A DNA stretch of 6,122 bases from Phycisphaerae bacterium (GTDB lineage: Bacteria > Planctomycetota > Phycisphaerae > Phycisphaerales > SM1A02). The notes beneath the pieces are model-generated. The model was not told the origin of the DNA, searched no databases, and saw nothing but the letters and a program-made list of their open reading frames with translations. The stretch lies in NCBI GenBank assembly GCA_002862325.1, contig PKCT01000300.1, forward strand, positions 1 to 6,122. The letters are read 5' to 3'. Both the position numbers and the translations under genes were made by a program. This document shows positions 1-6,122 of the stretch, in pieces; position 1 is the first letter of the stretch; the number at the start of each line of letters is the position of its first letter.

Positions 1-74
1 CATTGACCTCGATCACTCATGCGACGATGTCTCCGCGACCATCGGAAGCACCGATCGGCGATCGGCGGTCTTGG

Positions 75-94
75 TGTGAATATATTCCAAATTC
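75..94 (+). promoter_or_regulatory. Possible promoter region (AT-rich patch)
   Basis: TATATT at 81-86 is a plausible -10-like hexamer in an otherwise GC-rich leader, about 75 nt before the chosen start at 162. I find no matching -35 hexamer at 16-18 nt spacing, so the assignment rests mainly on local AT content and position. Confidence 0.2.
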
Positions 95-146
95 CCGGAC
101 CGCACCGAAGGCGATCGTCCTCGGCTCGAATCGGTGGCTCGCGAGC

Positions 147-152
147 AGGTGG
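147..152 (+). promoter_or_regulatory. Ribosome binding site supporting the start at 162
   Basis: AGGTGG lies 9 nt before the ATG at 162 and is a fair Shine-Dalgarno match. It favours 162 over the in-frame alternatives at 3 and 27, which have none. The ATG at 171 would be 18 nt away, too far. Planctomycete genes often lack a strong Shine-Dalgarno, so this is supportive, not decisive. Confidence 0.4.
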
Positions 153-161
153 TCTTCTAGA

Positions 162-1541
162 ATGTCGTCGATGCGGGAGTTCAGACTACGCGACGACCTG
201 GAGAGGCTGTCGGTCGACGGGTATGCCCTACCTCTCGGCGTCGAACGGCTGGATGCGCCACCACCCCAGCAAGGCTGGGTGGTGGAGTTCGTCCATGGTG
301 AAGACGACGCCCCGGATACGTACTCGTTCCAGATCACCGTGTCCCACGAGCGACTGCAGCCGCTGGTGCACACGCTGCTCGATCTTCTTCCGGACGACGT
401 CGGACCGGTGGTCGAGATCGGTTCGGTGGACGCCTACCGCTCGATCGACACCTATCTCGCCAGCCGACCCATCTTCAAGGACGACTTCCTGAGCACCTGG
501 GTCGAGTTCGAGCCGATTCTTCTCGAGGAGGTTTCGCTCGGGATCGGTGCCACGTCGGAAGAACCATTCCTCGAGGTCTTCATCGATCCCTGGAAGTCGA
601 TCTCCGTCCACTGTCAGGTGGACATGCGGGAGGACATCGAGGGGATTCTCGACCGGTTCGGTCTCGAAGAGGTCGTGCAGACCTGGGACGAATCGGCGTT
701 CGACGCGGTCGAGCCTCCGTACCGGATGCGAGAGATCCTGGTGATCGAGGACGAGCATTCGCCCGATCTCGACGAGCTGCTCCTGCAGCTCCGCGAGGAC
801 TGGGGCCTTCAACTCGACGTCGATCCCCATTCCAATCTCGACGACGGCGGTCGGGAGCTGGGATTCACCCTCTGGCATGCGATCGCGATGGCGGATCCAC
901 TCGACGAGCGCATCGGCGGGGCCTACGTCACCATCTGGACCACCGCACGCAGTCTCGAGGAGGCGCAGGACCTGATCGAAGCGGCGGTCGAGGGCAGCGG
1001 CGACTGGCTGCTCGATCGTCTCTATTCGATCGAACGAGTCGCCTTCGACGAGCGGCCCGAGGAACTGGCCGAACTGGCGCCCCGTCGCGATCGTGCGGAA
1101 GTCCACCTGATCCACGTCGATGAATGGGGCGATGGTGAACCACCTCCGGAGCCGGCCGCCCGCGGCGGGCGAGAGGTCGTCAGGGAGCGCGTCGATCCGG
1201 AAGACGGCTTCGGGCTCTGGCGGGCCATCGTCATGGTGACCCCGCTCGACGAACGCATCGGCGGTGCCTTCGTGACCGTCTGGACCACGGCGAGGAGCCC
1301 GGAGGAAGCGCAGGATCTGATCGAATCGGCGGTCGAGGGCAGCGGCAAGTGGGTGCTCGATCGATTGCATTCGATCGAACGCATGGCCTTCGATCAGCGA
1401 CCCAAGGAGCTGGCCAAGCTCTCTCCGCGTCGCGATCGGGCCGAGGTCCATCTCATCCACGTCGACGAGTTCGGCGAGGGCGATCCGCCGCCGGAGCCTG
1501 GCGATCGCGATTGGGGAACGCCGGGGGGACGGCTTTCGTGA
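162..1541 (+). CDS. Acidic protein of unknown function with a tandem C-terminal domain repeat
   Basis: I do not recognise a characterised family. From the ATG at 162 the product is 459 residues, very rich in Asp and Glu, with no signal peptide, membrane segment or cysteine cluster, so it is probably cytoplasmic. Residues ~1-233 form one unit with alternating strand and helix character (for example GWVVEFVHGEDD and VSHERLQPLVHTLLDLLP). Residues 234-331 and 349-446 are two tandem copies of one ~98-residue domain, with 78 of 98 positions identical by hand count, joined by a 17-residue linker. Each copy has LDERIGGA, VT[IV]WTTARS, EEAQDLIE, AVEGSG and RRDRAEVHLIHVDE and ends in a PPPEP tail. The stop overlaps the GTG start of the next gene by 4 nt, so it probably leads an operon. 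The start could be 171 instead (three residues shorter). The long opposite-strand frame at 228-1460 is register-aligned with this gene and is a shadow. Coding is well supported by the conserved duplication; function is unknown. Confidence 0.8.
   Translation: MSSMREFRLRDDLERLSVDGYALPLGVERLDAPPPQQGWVVEFVHGEDDAPDTYSFQITVSHERLQPLVHTLLDLLPDDVGPVVEIGSVDAYRSIDTYLASRPIFKDDFLSTWVEFEPILLEEVSLGIGATSEEPFLEVFIDPWKSISVHCQVDMREDIEGILDRFGLEEVVQTWDESAFDAVEPPYRMREILVIEDEHSPDLDELLLQLREDWGLQLDVDPHSNLDDGGRELGFTLWHAIAMADPLDERIGGAYVTIWTTARSLEEAQDLIEAAVEGSGDWLLDRLYSIERVAFDERPEELAELAPRRDRAEVHLIHVDEWGDGEPPPEPAARGGREVVRERVDPEDGFGLWRAIVMVTPLDERIGGAFVTVWTTARSPEEAQDLIESAVEGSGKWVLDRLHSIERMAFDQRPKELAKLSPRRDRAEVHLIHVDEFGEGDPPPEPGDRDWGTPGGRLS
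861..1154 (+). repeat. Tandem domain repeat, copy 1 (in-gene)
   Basis: This copy encodes residues 234-331, beginning GFTLWHAIAM and ending PPPEP. It pairs with the copy exactly 345 bp downstream. Resemblance may begin earlier at a shared VDP (819-827 here, 1191-1199 for copy 2), with 11 more residues between VDP and GF in this copy. Confidence 0.9.
1206..1499 (+). repeat. Tandem domain repeat, copy 2 (in-gene)
   Basis: This copy encodes residues 349-446, beginning GFGLWRAIVM and ending PPPEP. Amino-acid identity to copy 1 is about 80 percent without gaps. Many codons differ synonymously, so the duplication is not recent. The longest identical DNA run I noticed is 20 nt, covering the AVEGSG segment. 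Confidence 0.9.
1523..1529 (+). promoter_or_regulatory. Purine-rich ribosome binding site for the GTG start at 1538
   Basis: GGGGGGA ends 8 nt before the GTG at 1538, inside the last codons of the preceding gene. It is an imperfect Shine-Dalgarno at good spacing and supports the overlapping GTG start over the much earlier in-frame ATG at 1349. Confidence 0.4.
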
Positions 1542-2047
1542 GCGAGGCGGCCGACTCGAACTCCGGCGATGCGACGCCTGGCTCGAAGAGTCCAGAACCC
1601 TGGTTTCGGGATGGTCTTCGATTCGAGTGCACCTGCTGCGGCAACTGCTGTACCGGAGGCGAAGGCGCGGTCTGGTTCGACGATGACGAAGGCCGCGAGA
1701 TGGCGGCGGCGCTCGAAGAGAGCTACCCGGAATTCCTCGTGCGTTACACCCGGGTTATCGATGGCCACCGTTCCCTGAACGAGCATCTCACGGGCTACGG
1801 ATACGACTGCGTCTTCCTGGACCGCGAGATGGTGCCGGGGAAGGCGGTCTGCAAGGTCTACAACGCGAGGCCGAGTCAGTGCCGTACCTGGCCGTTCTGG
1901 CCCGAACTCATGAAGAGTGAGAAGGCGTGGGCGAGAGCGAAGCGCAATACGCCGTGTCCCGGCATGGGAAACGGCCAGCTCTTCACGATCGAAGAGATCG
2001 TCGGGCGGCTCGAGCAGTCGAGGGCCTCGGAAGAGAAGCCTTGGTGA
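1538..2047 (+). CDS. YkgJ-family cysteine-cluster protein (CxxCxxCC, Fe-S or zinc binding)
   Basis: The product is 169 residues from the GTG at 1538, which overlaps the previous stop by 4 nt. The open frame extends back to 1349, but that part lies inside the preceding gene and the family core starts well after 1538. The signature is CTCCGNCC at residues 31-38 (C31, C34, C37, C38 as CxxCxxCC, plus an extra C33). GYDCVFLD with C91, the C-x5-RP-x2-CR block with C105 and C115 followed by TWPFWPE, and CPG with C140 follow. This order is typical of the YkgJ / PF03692 cysteine-cluster proteins, small soluble proteins thought to hold a metal or Fe-S cluster and often loosely annotated as Fe-S oxidoreductases; their reaction is not established. 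Residues 1-20 are low-complexity and probably disordered. The length is normal for the family and all expected cysteines are present. Its stop shares one base with the next start. Family assignment is strong; biochemical role is unknown. Confidence 0.9.
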   Translation: MSEAADSNSGDATPGSKSPEPWFRDGLRFECTCCGNCCTGGEGAVWFDDDEGREMAAALEESYPEFLVRYTRVIDGHRSLNEHLTGYGYDCVFLDREMVPGKAVCKVYNARPSQCRTWPFWPELMKSEKAWARAKRNTPCPGMGNGQLFTIEEIVGRLEQSRASEEKPW

Positions 2048-2547
2048 TGGACGATGCGTCGAGCCGCGACATGGTCCGCGTTTGGTTCGATGCCGCGATG
2101 CGCACCGAGGTCGTGGAGGCGATCGAAGCCATTCACGAGGAGATCGCCGAGGCCATTCGCCGAGTCGGCCCGCTCTGTCTCGCGAGCGGCCAGTGCTGCC
2201 GGTTCGAACGACACGGGCATCGGCTCTACGCGAGTGGACTCGAGGTCGCCCGCTGCGTCGCGATCTGCCGCGCGGATGGGCGAGGAATCACGGTCGAGGA
2301 CGTGCAGGCGGCGGTGGAGTCGGGCGAATGCCCCTGGCAGGACGGCAGGCTCTGCACGGCTCGACGAGGACGCCCGACCGGATGCCGCGTCTACTTCTGC
2401 GATCCACGGGCCGCGGACATCGTCCCCGAGCTCGCGGAGAGGGCGCATGCGGAGATCCAGGCGATCCACGAGCGGTTCGGCCTCGCGTATCGCTACGGTG
2501 AGTGGCGATCCATGCTCCACCTCGTACTTTCCGAGGGCGTGGCCTGA
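2047..2547 (+). CDS. Second YkgJ-like cysteine-cluster protein, variant CX5CC type
   Basis: The product is 166 residues from the ATG at 2047, arranged TGATG with the previous stop; GAGAAG at 2033-2038 is a weak ribosome binding site. An adjacent in-frame GTG at 2044 is an alternative. The N-terminal ~40 residues are probably helical. CLASGQCC (C44, C50, C51) follows, then GHRLYASGLEVA, C70 and C74, CPWQDGRLC (C95, C103), RPTGCRVYFCDP (C113, C118), and an EWRSMLHLV tail. The C-x5-RP-x2-CR block has the same spacing as in the preceding protein, so the two are diverged homologues. The canonical CxxCxxCC is reduced to CX5CC, with extra cysteines at 70, 74 and 118. This architecture fits a planctomycete-type branch of the zinc/iron-chelating cysteine-cluster proteins (PF03692-like), from memory. 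There is no signal peptide or membrane segment. Metal binding is likely; the metal and the reaction are unknown. It appears to be the last gene of the operon. Confidence 0.85.
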   Translation: MDDASSRDMVRVWFDAAMRTEVVEAIEAIHEEIAEAIRRVGPLCLASGQCCRFERHGHRLYASGLEVARCVAICRADGRGITVEDVQAAVESGECPWQDGRLCTARRGRPTGCRVYFCDPRAADIVPELAERAHAEIQAIHERFGLAYRYGEWRSMLHLVLSEGVA

Positions 2548-2667
2548 CGCGATGGCCCCAGCCCGGACCGATCCGGATGGCGTCGCTCTGACCATGATCG
2601 ACACCGCCACGCACTGATCGACCACTGTGGACGCCCATGTGGAGGACCAGTGTGAGGCGGGATACGA

Positions 2668-2700
2668 CACGCCTCCGGTCGAGGACCGGAGGCGTGCTTT
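2668..2700 (+). terminator. Hairpin terminator between convergent genes, probably bidirectional
   Basis: A perfect 13-bp GC-rich stem (2668-2680 with 2684-2696) encloses a 3-nt GAG loop and is followed on the + strand by CTTT (2697-2700). It lies 121 nt after the + strand operon stop and 34 nt after the rpoC stop read on the other strand. The T-tract is short on the + strand and absent on the - strand, where the stem is followed by TCGTATCC. Termination may therefore rely on the strong stem. No other stem this strong is evident in the 182-bp gap. Confidence 0.75.
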
Positions 2701-2729
2701 GGATCAGTTCGATTCGGTGGAACCGTGGA

Positions 2730-5700
2730 TCAGTCCTCGCCGACCGTCTGGGTTTCCTGCAGCTTCTCGGCGGTGAGGACCTCGACCACCGTGTCTCGCC
2801 GCTCGGCGCCCATGGCCTCCGCGGCCGATGCCGCGTCGTGACGCATCTGCATCTCCTCGGCGGCGTCGATTTCCGGTTCGTCGACGAGCTTCTGCACCCG
2901 CATTCTGGTGTAGTCGCTGAAGCCGGTGCCGGCGGGGATGAGGTGACCGAGGAGCACGTTCTCCTTGAGGCCCTGGAGCGTGTCCACGGCGCCCTTGAGC
3001 GATGCTTCGGTGAGAACCTTGGTGGTCTCCTGGAAGCTGGCGCCGGAGAGGAACGATTCGGCCTGAAGCGAGGCCTTGGTGATGCCGAGCAGCAGTGGCT
3101 GGGCCTTCACCGGACGCGGCTTCTTGGTCTTGGCGATCTGCTTGCCGTCGTCCTTCGCCTTGTCGTTGGCCTCCTTGGCCTCGGTCTTGGAGACGAGCGC
3201 ACTGACCGGAAGATCGGTGTCGCCGGAGTCCTCGACTCGGAGCATCTCCATGAGCCGGTTGTTCCATTCGCGATGCTGCCACTTGTCGACCACGTCGTTG
3301 GGCAGCAGGTCGCTGTCCCCGGGGTCGACGACTCGAACCTTGCCGAGCATCTGTCGCAGGATCACTTCGATGTGCTTGTCGGAGATCGGCACGCCCTGGG
3401 CTCGATAGACGTTCTGAACCTCGTCGAGCATGTAGAGGTAGAGCTCCTCCTCGCCCTTGATCTTCAGGATGTCCGCGGGGACGAGCGGGCCTTCGGTGAG
3501 GCGGTCGCCCGCCTCGACGCGGTCGCCGGTGTGCACGCGAAGCGCCGTGCCTTGAGGGGCGAAGTGGGGGACCGGATCGAGGTCCCCATCCGGATGGATG
3601 AGGATGGCCATCTTGCCCTTGCGCTTGTCGGGATCGAGCTCGACCCGTCCGGAGATCTCGGCCATGACGGCGGGATCCTTCGGCACGCGGGCTTCGAAGA
3701 TCTCGGTGACGCGGGGCAGACCACCCACGATGTCGGCGGATCGCCCAGAGTCCTTGGGAACTCGAGCGATCATCTGACCCATGACGACCGTCTCGCCGTC
3801 CTCGACCTCGATGCGGGCCTTGGCGGGGAGATGGTGGAAGTCCAGGGTGCTGTCGGATTCGGGATCGACGATCTTCATCTGCGGGGCGCGGTCGCCGGTG
3901 TGGCTGGTCACGATTCGTTCGATCTTGCCCGCCTTGGTCTCCTCGACCTTGAACGACTGGTCCTCGATCAGGTTCTCGTACCGGACCACGCCACCCTTCT
4001 CGGCGAGGATCGGTGCGACGTGCGGGTTCCAGGTGACGACGATCTGGCCCTTCTTCACCTTGGCCCCGTCCTTGGCGAGGATGCGTCCACCGTAGGGGAC
4101 CTTGAACTTGTCGACTTCTCGACCACGGTCGTCGAGAAGGTGGACTTCGCCGTTTCGCTTGAGCGCGACGAGCGTCGTGCCGTCCTCGTCGGTGACCTCG
4201 ACCGCGTTGCAGTCGACGTGGCTCAGGACACCGTCCGCGGGGACGGCCCAGTTGGTCTCGGCGAGCGAGCGGGTTGCGGTACCACCGGTGTGGAAGGTAC
4301 GCATCGTGAGCTGCGTGCCGGGTTCACCGATCGACTGGGCGGCGATGATGCCGACCGCGAGTCCCTTCTCCACCGTCTGGCCCGTCGCGAGGTCGCGACC
4401 GTAGCAGTTGATGCAGACGCCTCGGGCGGTGTGGCAGGTGAGCGGGCTGCGCACCTGGACGGAGGGGATGCCGAGCGTCTCAATGCGATCGGCGGCGTTC
4501 TCGTCGATGATCTCGTTCTTCTTGACGATGTTCACGTCCATGATCGGATCACGGATGTCCATCAGGCTCGTTCGGCCGACGATCTGGTCGCGAAGCGGTA
4601 CGTCGACCTCCTCGCCCTTGAAGATCGCACGCTTGACGATGCCCTGGGTGGTGCCGCAATCCTCTTCGATGACGACGACCGACTGGGCGACGTCACAGAG
4701 CTTTCGGGTCAGATAGCCGGAGTCCGCGGTCTTGAGCGCGGTATCGGCCAGACCCTTGCGGGCGCCGTGGGTGGAGGAGAAGTACTCGAGCACGTTCAGA
4801 CCCTCGCGGAAGTTCGCGCGGATCGGAGTCTCGATGATCTCGCCGCTCGGCTTGGCCATGAGGCCTCGCATGCCGGCGAGCTGCTGCATCTGGCTCTGGT
4901 TACCTCGGGCACCCGAGTTCATGAACAGGTACACGGGATTGAGGTAGCGGGAGCCCTCCTTCTTCTCGATCGAGGTCTCCACGTGGGTGACCGGATCGCG
5001 GCGATCCTCCTTGAGCGCGTTGATGAGTTGCTCGGTGAGGTCCTTGCGGCAGGTCGCCCAGATGTCCAGCAGGTTGTTGTGGCGTTCCCGTTCGGTGATC
5101 GCACCGTTCTGGTACGCCTTCTCCACCCGGTCGACCTTCTTCTGGGCCGCATCGAGAAGCTTCGTCTTCTCGGCGGGGATTCGAAGGTCGTTGACACCGA
5201 AGGAGAGACCAGAGGTGGTCGAGTGCTTGAAGCCGACTTCCTTCATCGCATCGAGGAGATCGATGGTCGCGGCCTTGCCGAGGCGATCGAAGGTCTCGTC
5301 GATGACCCGGGCGCACCCCTTCTTACCGAGGGGGCAATTGTAGAAGGGCATCCGGCTTCGGTCGGGGATGATCTCGTTGAAGTAGAGCCGCCCGACGGTG
5401 GTTCGGATTCGGCGATTTGAAGGCATGGTCGCCGCCGCGTCCTTCTCGCCTGGTCCGACGTGTTCTAGGAACTCGGCCAGTCGGACTTGGATGTGCTCGT
5501 GGATTCCGATCTCGCCGATCTCGTGGGCCAGCAACGCCTCGGTCTCGTCCTTGAAGACCCGGAGCTTCTCGAGTGGGCGTTCGCCCTCGTCGTCGTCCTC
5601 GGCGGTGAGGAACGCGACGCCCATGACGATGTCCTGGGACGGAGACACGATCGGGTTGCCGTTGGCGGGGCTGAAGATGTTGTGCAGCGACAGCATCAGG

Positions 5701-6122
5701 ACGTGGGCTTCGGTCTGGGCCTCCACGGAGAGGGGGAGGTGGACCGCCATCTGGTCGCCGTCGAAGTCGGCGTTGTAGCCGGTGCAGACGAGCGGATGGA
5801 TCTTGATCGCATTGCCTTCCACCAACACCGGCTCGAACGCCTGGATGCCCATGCGGTGGAGGGTTGGCGCTCGGTTGAGAAGCACGGGGTGGTTACGGAT
5901 CACCTGTTCGAGGATGTCCCACACCTCGGGGTCTCTACGCTCGAGCATGCGCTTCGCGCTCTTGATCGTGTCGGCGTACCCGTGTTGCTTGAGCTTGCGG
6001 ATGATGAACGGCTGGAAGAGTTCGAGCGCGATCTTCTTGGGGAGGCCGCACTGCCAGAGCTTGAGCTCGGGACCCACGACGATCACCGAACGAGCCGAGT
6101 AGTCGACGCGCTTCCCGAGGAG
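2730..6122 (-). CDS. rpoC: DNA-directed RNA polymerase beta' subunit, 5'-truncated by the window edge
   Basis: This is the catalytic beta' subunit of RNA polymerase. 1130 residues are visible. By comparison with E. coli beta' (1407 residues), about 340 N-terminal residues, including the first zinc finger, lid and rudder, lie beyond 6122. The frame runs open through the edge as LLGKRVDYSARSVIVVGPE (switch 2), so the in-frame GTG at 6084-6086 is an internal Val. In order: NADFDGDQM with the three Mg-binding Asp at 5748-5774; rim-helix segment around 5060-5290; SGARGN and the bridge helix around 4700-4920; second zinc site with Cys codons at 4656-4658, 4434-4436, 4413-4415 and 4404-4406; trigger loop with MRTFHTGG near 4281-4304; an SI3-type insertion of ~165 residues around 3760-4250; GGLPRV near 3720; a Lys-rich linker at 3100-3195; then LLGITKASL and the C-terminal helices. 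All catalytic and zinc residues in view are intact. It would normally follow rpoB, which is outside the window. The TGA at 2730-2732 faces the convergent operon. Confidence 0.98.
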   Translation of the reverse strand, partial: LLGKRVDYSARSVIVVGPELKLWQCGLPKKIALELFQPFIIRKLKQHGYADTIKSAKRMLERRDPEVWDILEQVIRNHPVLLNRAPTLHRMGIQAFEPVLVEGNAIKIHPLVCTGYNADFDGDQMAVHLPLSVEAQTEAHVLMLSLHNIFSPANGNPIVSPSQDIVMGVAFLTAEDDDEGERPLEKLRVFKDETEALLAHEIGEIGIHEHIQVRLAEFLEHVGPGEKDAAATMPSNRRIRTTVGRLYFNEIIPDRSRMPFYNCPLGKKGCARVIDETFDRLGKAATIDLLDAMKEVGFKHSTTSGLSFGVNDLRIPAEKTKLLDAAQKKVDRVEKAYQNGAITERERHNNLLDIWATCRKDLTEQLINALKEDRRDPVTHVETSIEKKEGSRYLNPVYLFMNSGARGNQSQMQQLAGMRGLMAKPSGEIIETPIRANFREGLNVLEYFSSTHGARKGLADTALKTADSGYLTRKLCDVAQSVVVIEEDCGTTQGIVKRAIFKGEEVDVPLRDQIVGRTSLMDIRDPIMDVNIVKKNEIIDENAADRIETLGIPSVQVRSPLTCHTARGVCINCYGRDLATGQTVEKGLAVGIIAAQSIGEPGTQLTMRTFHTGGTATRSLAETNWAVPADGVLSHVDCNAVEVTDEDGTTLVALKRNGEVHLLDDRGREVDKFKVPYGGRILAKDGAKVKKGQIVVTWNPHVAPILAEKGGVVRYENLIEDQSFKVEETKAGKIERIVTSHTGDRAPQMKIVDPESDSTLDFHHLPAKARIEVEDGETVVMGQMIARVPKDSGRSADIVGGLPRVTEIFEARVPKDPAVMAEISGRVELDPDKRKGKMAILIHPDGDLDPVPHFAPQGTALRVHTGDRVEAGDRLTEGPLVPADILKIKGEEELYLYMLDEVQNVYRAQGVPISDKHIEVILRQMLGKVRVVDPGDSDLLPNDVVDKWQHREWNNRLMEMLRVEDSGDTDLPVSALVSKTEAKEANDKAKDDGKQIAKTKKPRPVKAQPLLLGITKASLQAESFLSGASFQETTKVLTEASLKGAVDTLQGLKENVLLGHLIPAGTGFSDYTRMRVQKLVDEPEIDAAEEMQMRHDAASAAEAMGAERRDTVVEVLTAEKLQETQTVGED

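Larger units (their letters stand above)
1..161. other. Non-coding leader upstream of the three-gene operon
   Basis: I see no convincing gene here. The reading frame of the downstream gene stays open to the left edge (TTG at 3, ATG at 27), but the translated peptide is rich in Arg, Ser and Pro, lacks the acidic alpha/beta character of the gene that follows, and has no ribosome binding site at either start. The stretch 75-94 is markedly AT-richer than its surroundings and is the most promoter-like part. Two tandem CGATCGG heptamers lie at 52-65. Whether the upstream neighbour is divergent or co-directional cannot be seen. Confidence 0.5.

Noticed and set aside
52..65. Tandem CGATCGG heptamers as an operator
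   Set aside because: CGATCG and GATC-containing words recur throughout the window, including inside coding sequence, so two adjacent copies in the leader are not convincing.
228..1460. A 410-codon - strand open frame opposite the repeat protein
   Set aside because: It is also codon-register-aligned with the + strand gene and its apparent internal repeats only mirror the real duplication. The + strand frame has the coherent acidic alpha/beta protein and overlaps its operon neighbour neatly.
877..1510. GCGATCGC octamers resembling the cyanobacterial HIP1 repeat
   Set aside because: I noticed only two copies, both inside the coding sequence and explained by codon choice; nothing else suggests a cyanobacterium.
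2551..2617. A small open frame downstream of the second cysteine-cluster gene
   Set aside because: It has only about 21 codons, no clear ribosome binding site and no recognisable content.
2637..5420. A 927-codon + strand open frame opposite rpoC
   Set aside because: Its codons are exactly register-aligned with rpoC on the other strand. It stays open because TTA, CTA and TCA codons are rare in this high-GC gene. The product is low-complexity, rich in Leu, Val, Asp, Gly and Arg, with no recognisable domain, whereas rpoC is unmistakable.
6084..6086. GTG as the start of rpoC
   Set aside because: The frame continues upstream to the window edge with the conserved beta' switch 2 sequence, so this GTG is an internal valine codon.

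Overview
The window is a high-GC bacterial segment that most resembles a member of the Planctomycetota, plausibly class Phycisphaerae. The basis is the style of the RNA polymerase beta' sequence (for example the GPELKLWQCGLPKKIALE stretch) and the tandem pair of cysteine-cluster proteins. This is judged from remembered family patterns, without a search, so the phylum is only moderately certain.

Layout: the left 2.5 kb on the + strand looks like one compact three-gene operon. An acidic 459-residue protein of unknown function (162-1541) ends in two tandem copies of a ~98-residue domain. Two small cysteine-rich proteins of the YkgJ / CxxCxxCC type follow (1538-2047 and 2047-2547). The junctions overlap by 4 nt (GTGA) and 1 nt (TGATG), which suggests translational coupling. 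Bases 1-161 hold no convincing gene and probably the operon's 5' leader, with one AT-rich patch.

The right 3.4 kb is rpoC on the - strand. It enters at the right edge without its first ~340 codons and ends at 2730. It carries switch 2, the catalytic NADFDGDQM loop, the rim helices, the bridge helix, the second zinc site, the trigger loop with an SI3-type insertion, and the C-terminal region. The operon and rpoC converge on a 182-bp gap containing one perfect 13-bp hairpin, a likely shared terminator.

The operon has no obvious functional link to rpoC; they simply meet tail to tail. RpoC is housekeeping. The two cysteine-cluster proteins are homologous to each other but have different metal-ligand layouts, and their co-translation with the repeat protein is the part of the window least explained by known biology. 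I found no tRNA, rRNA, CRISPR array, insertion sequence, transposase or phage gene. No well-supported, previously undescribed system is present; the best candidate for follow-up is the three-gene operon.
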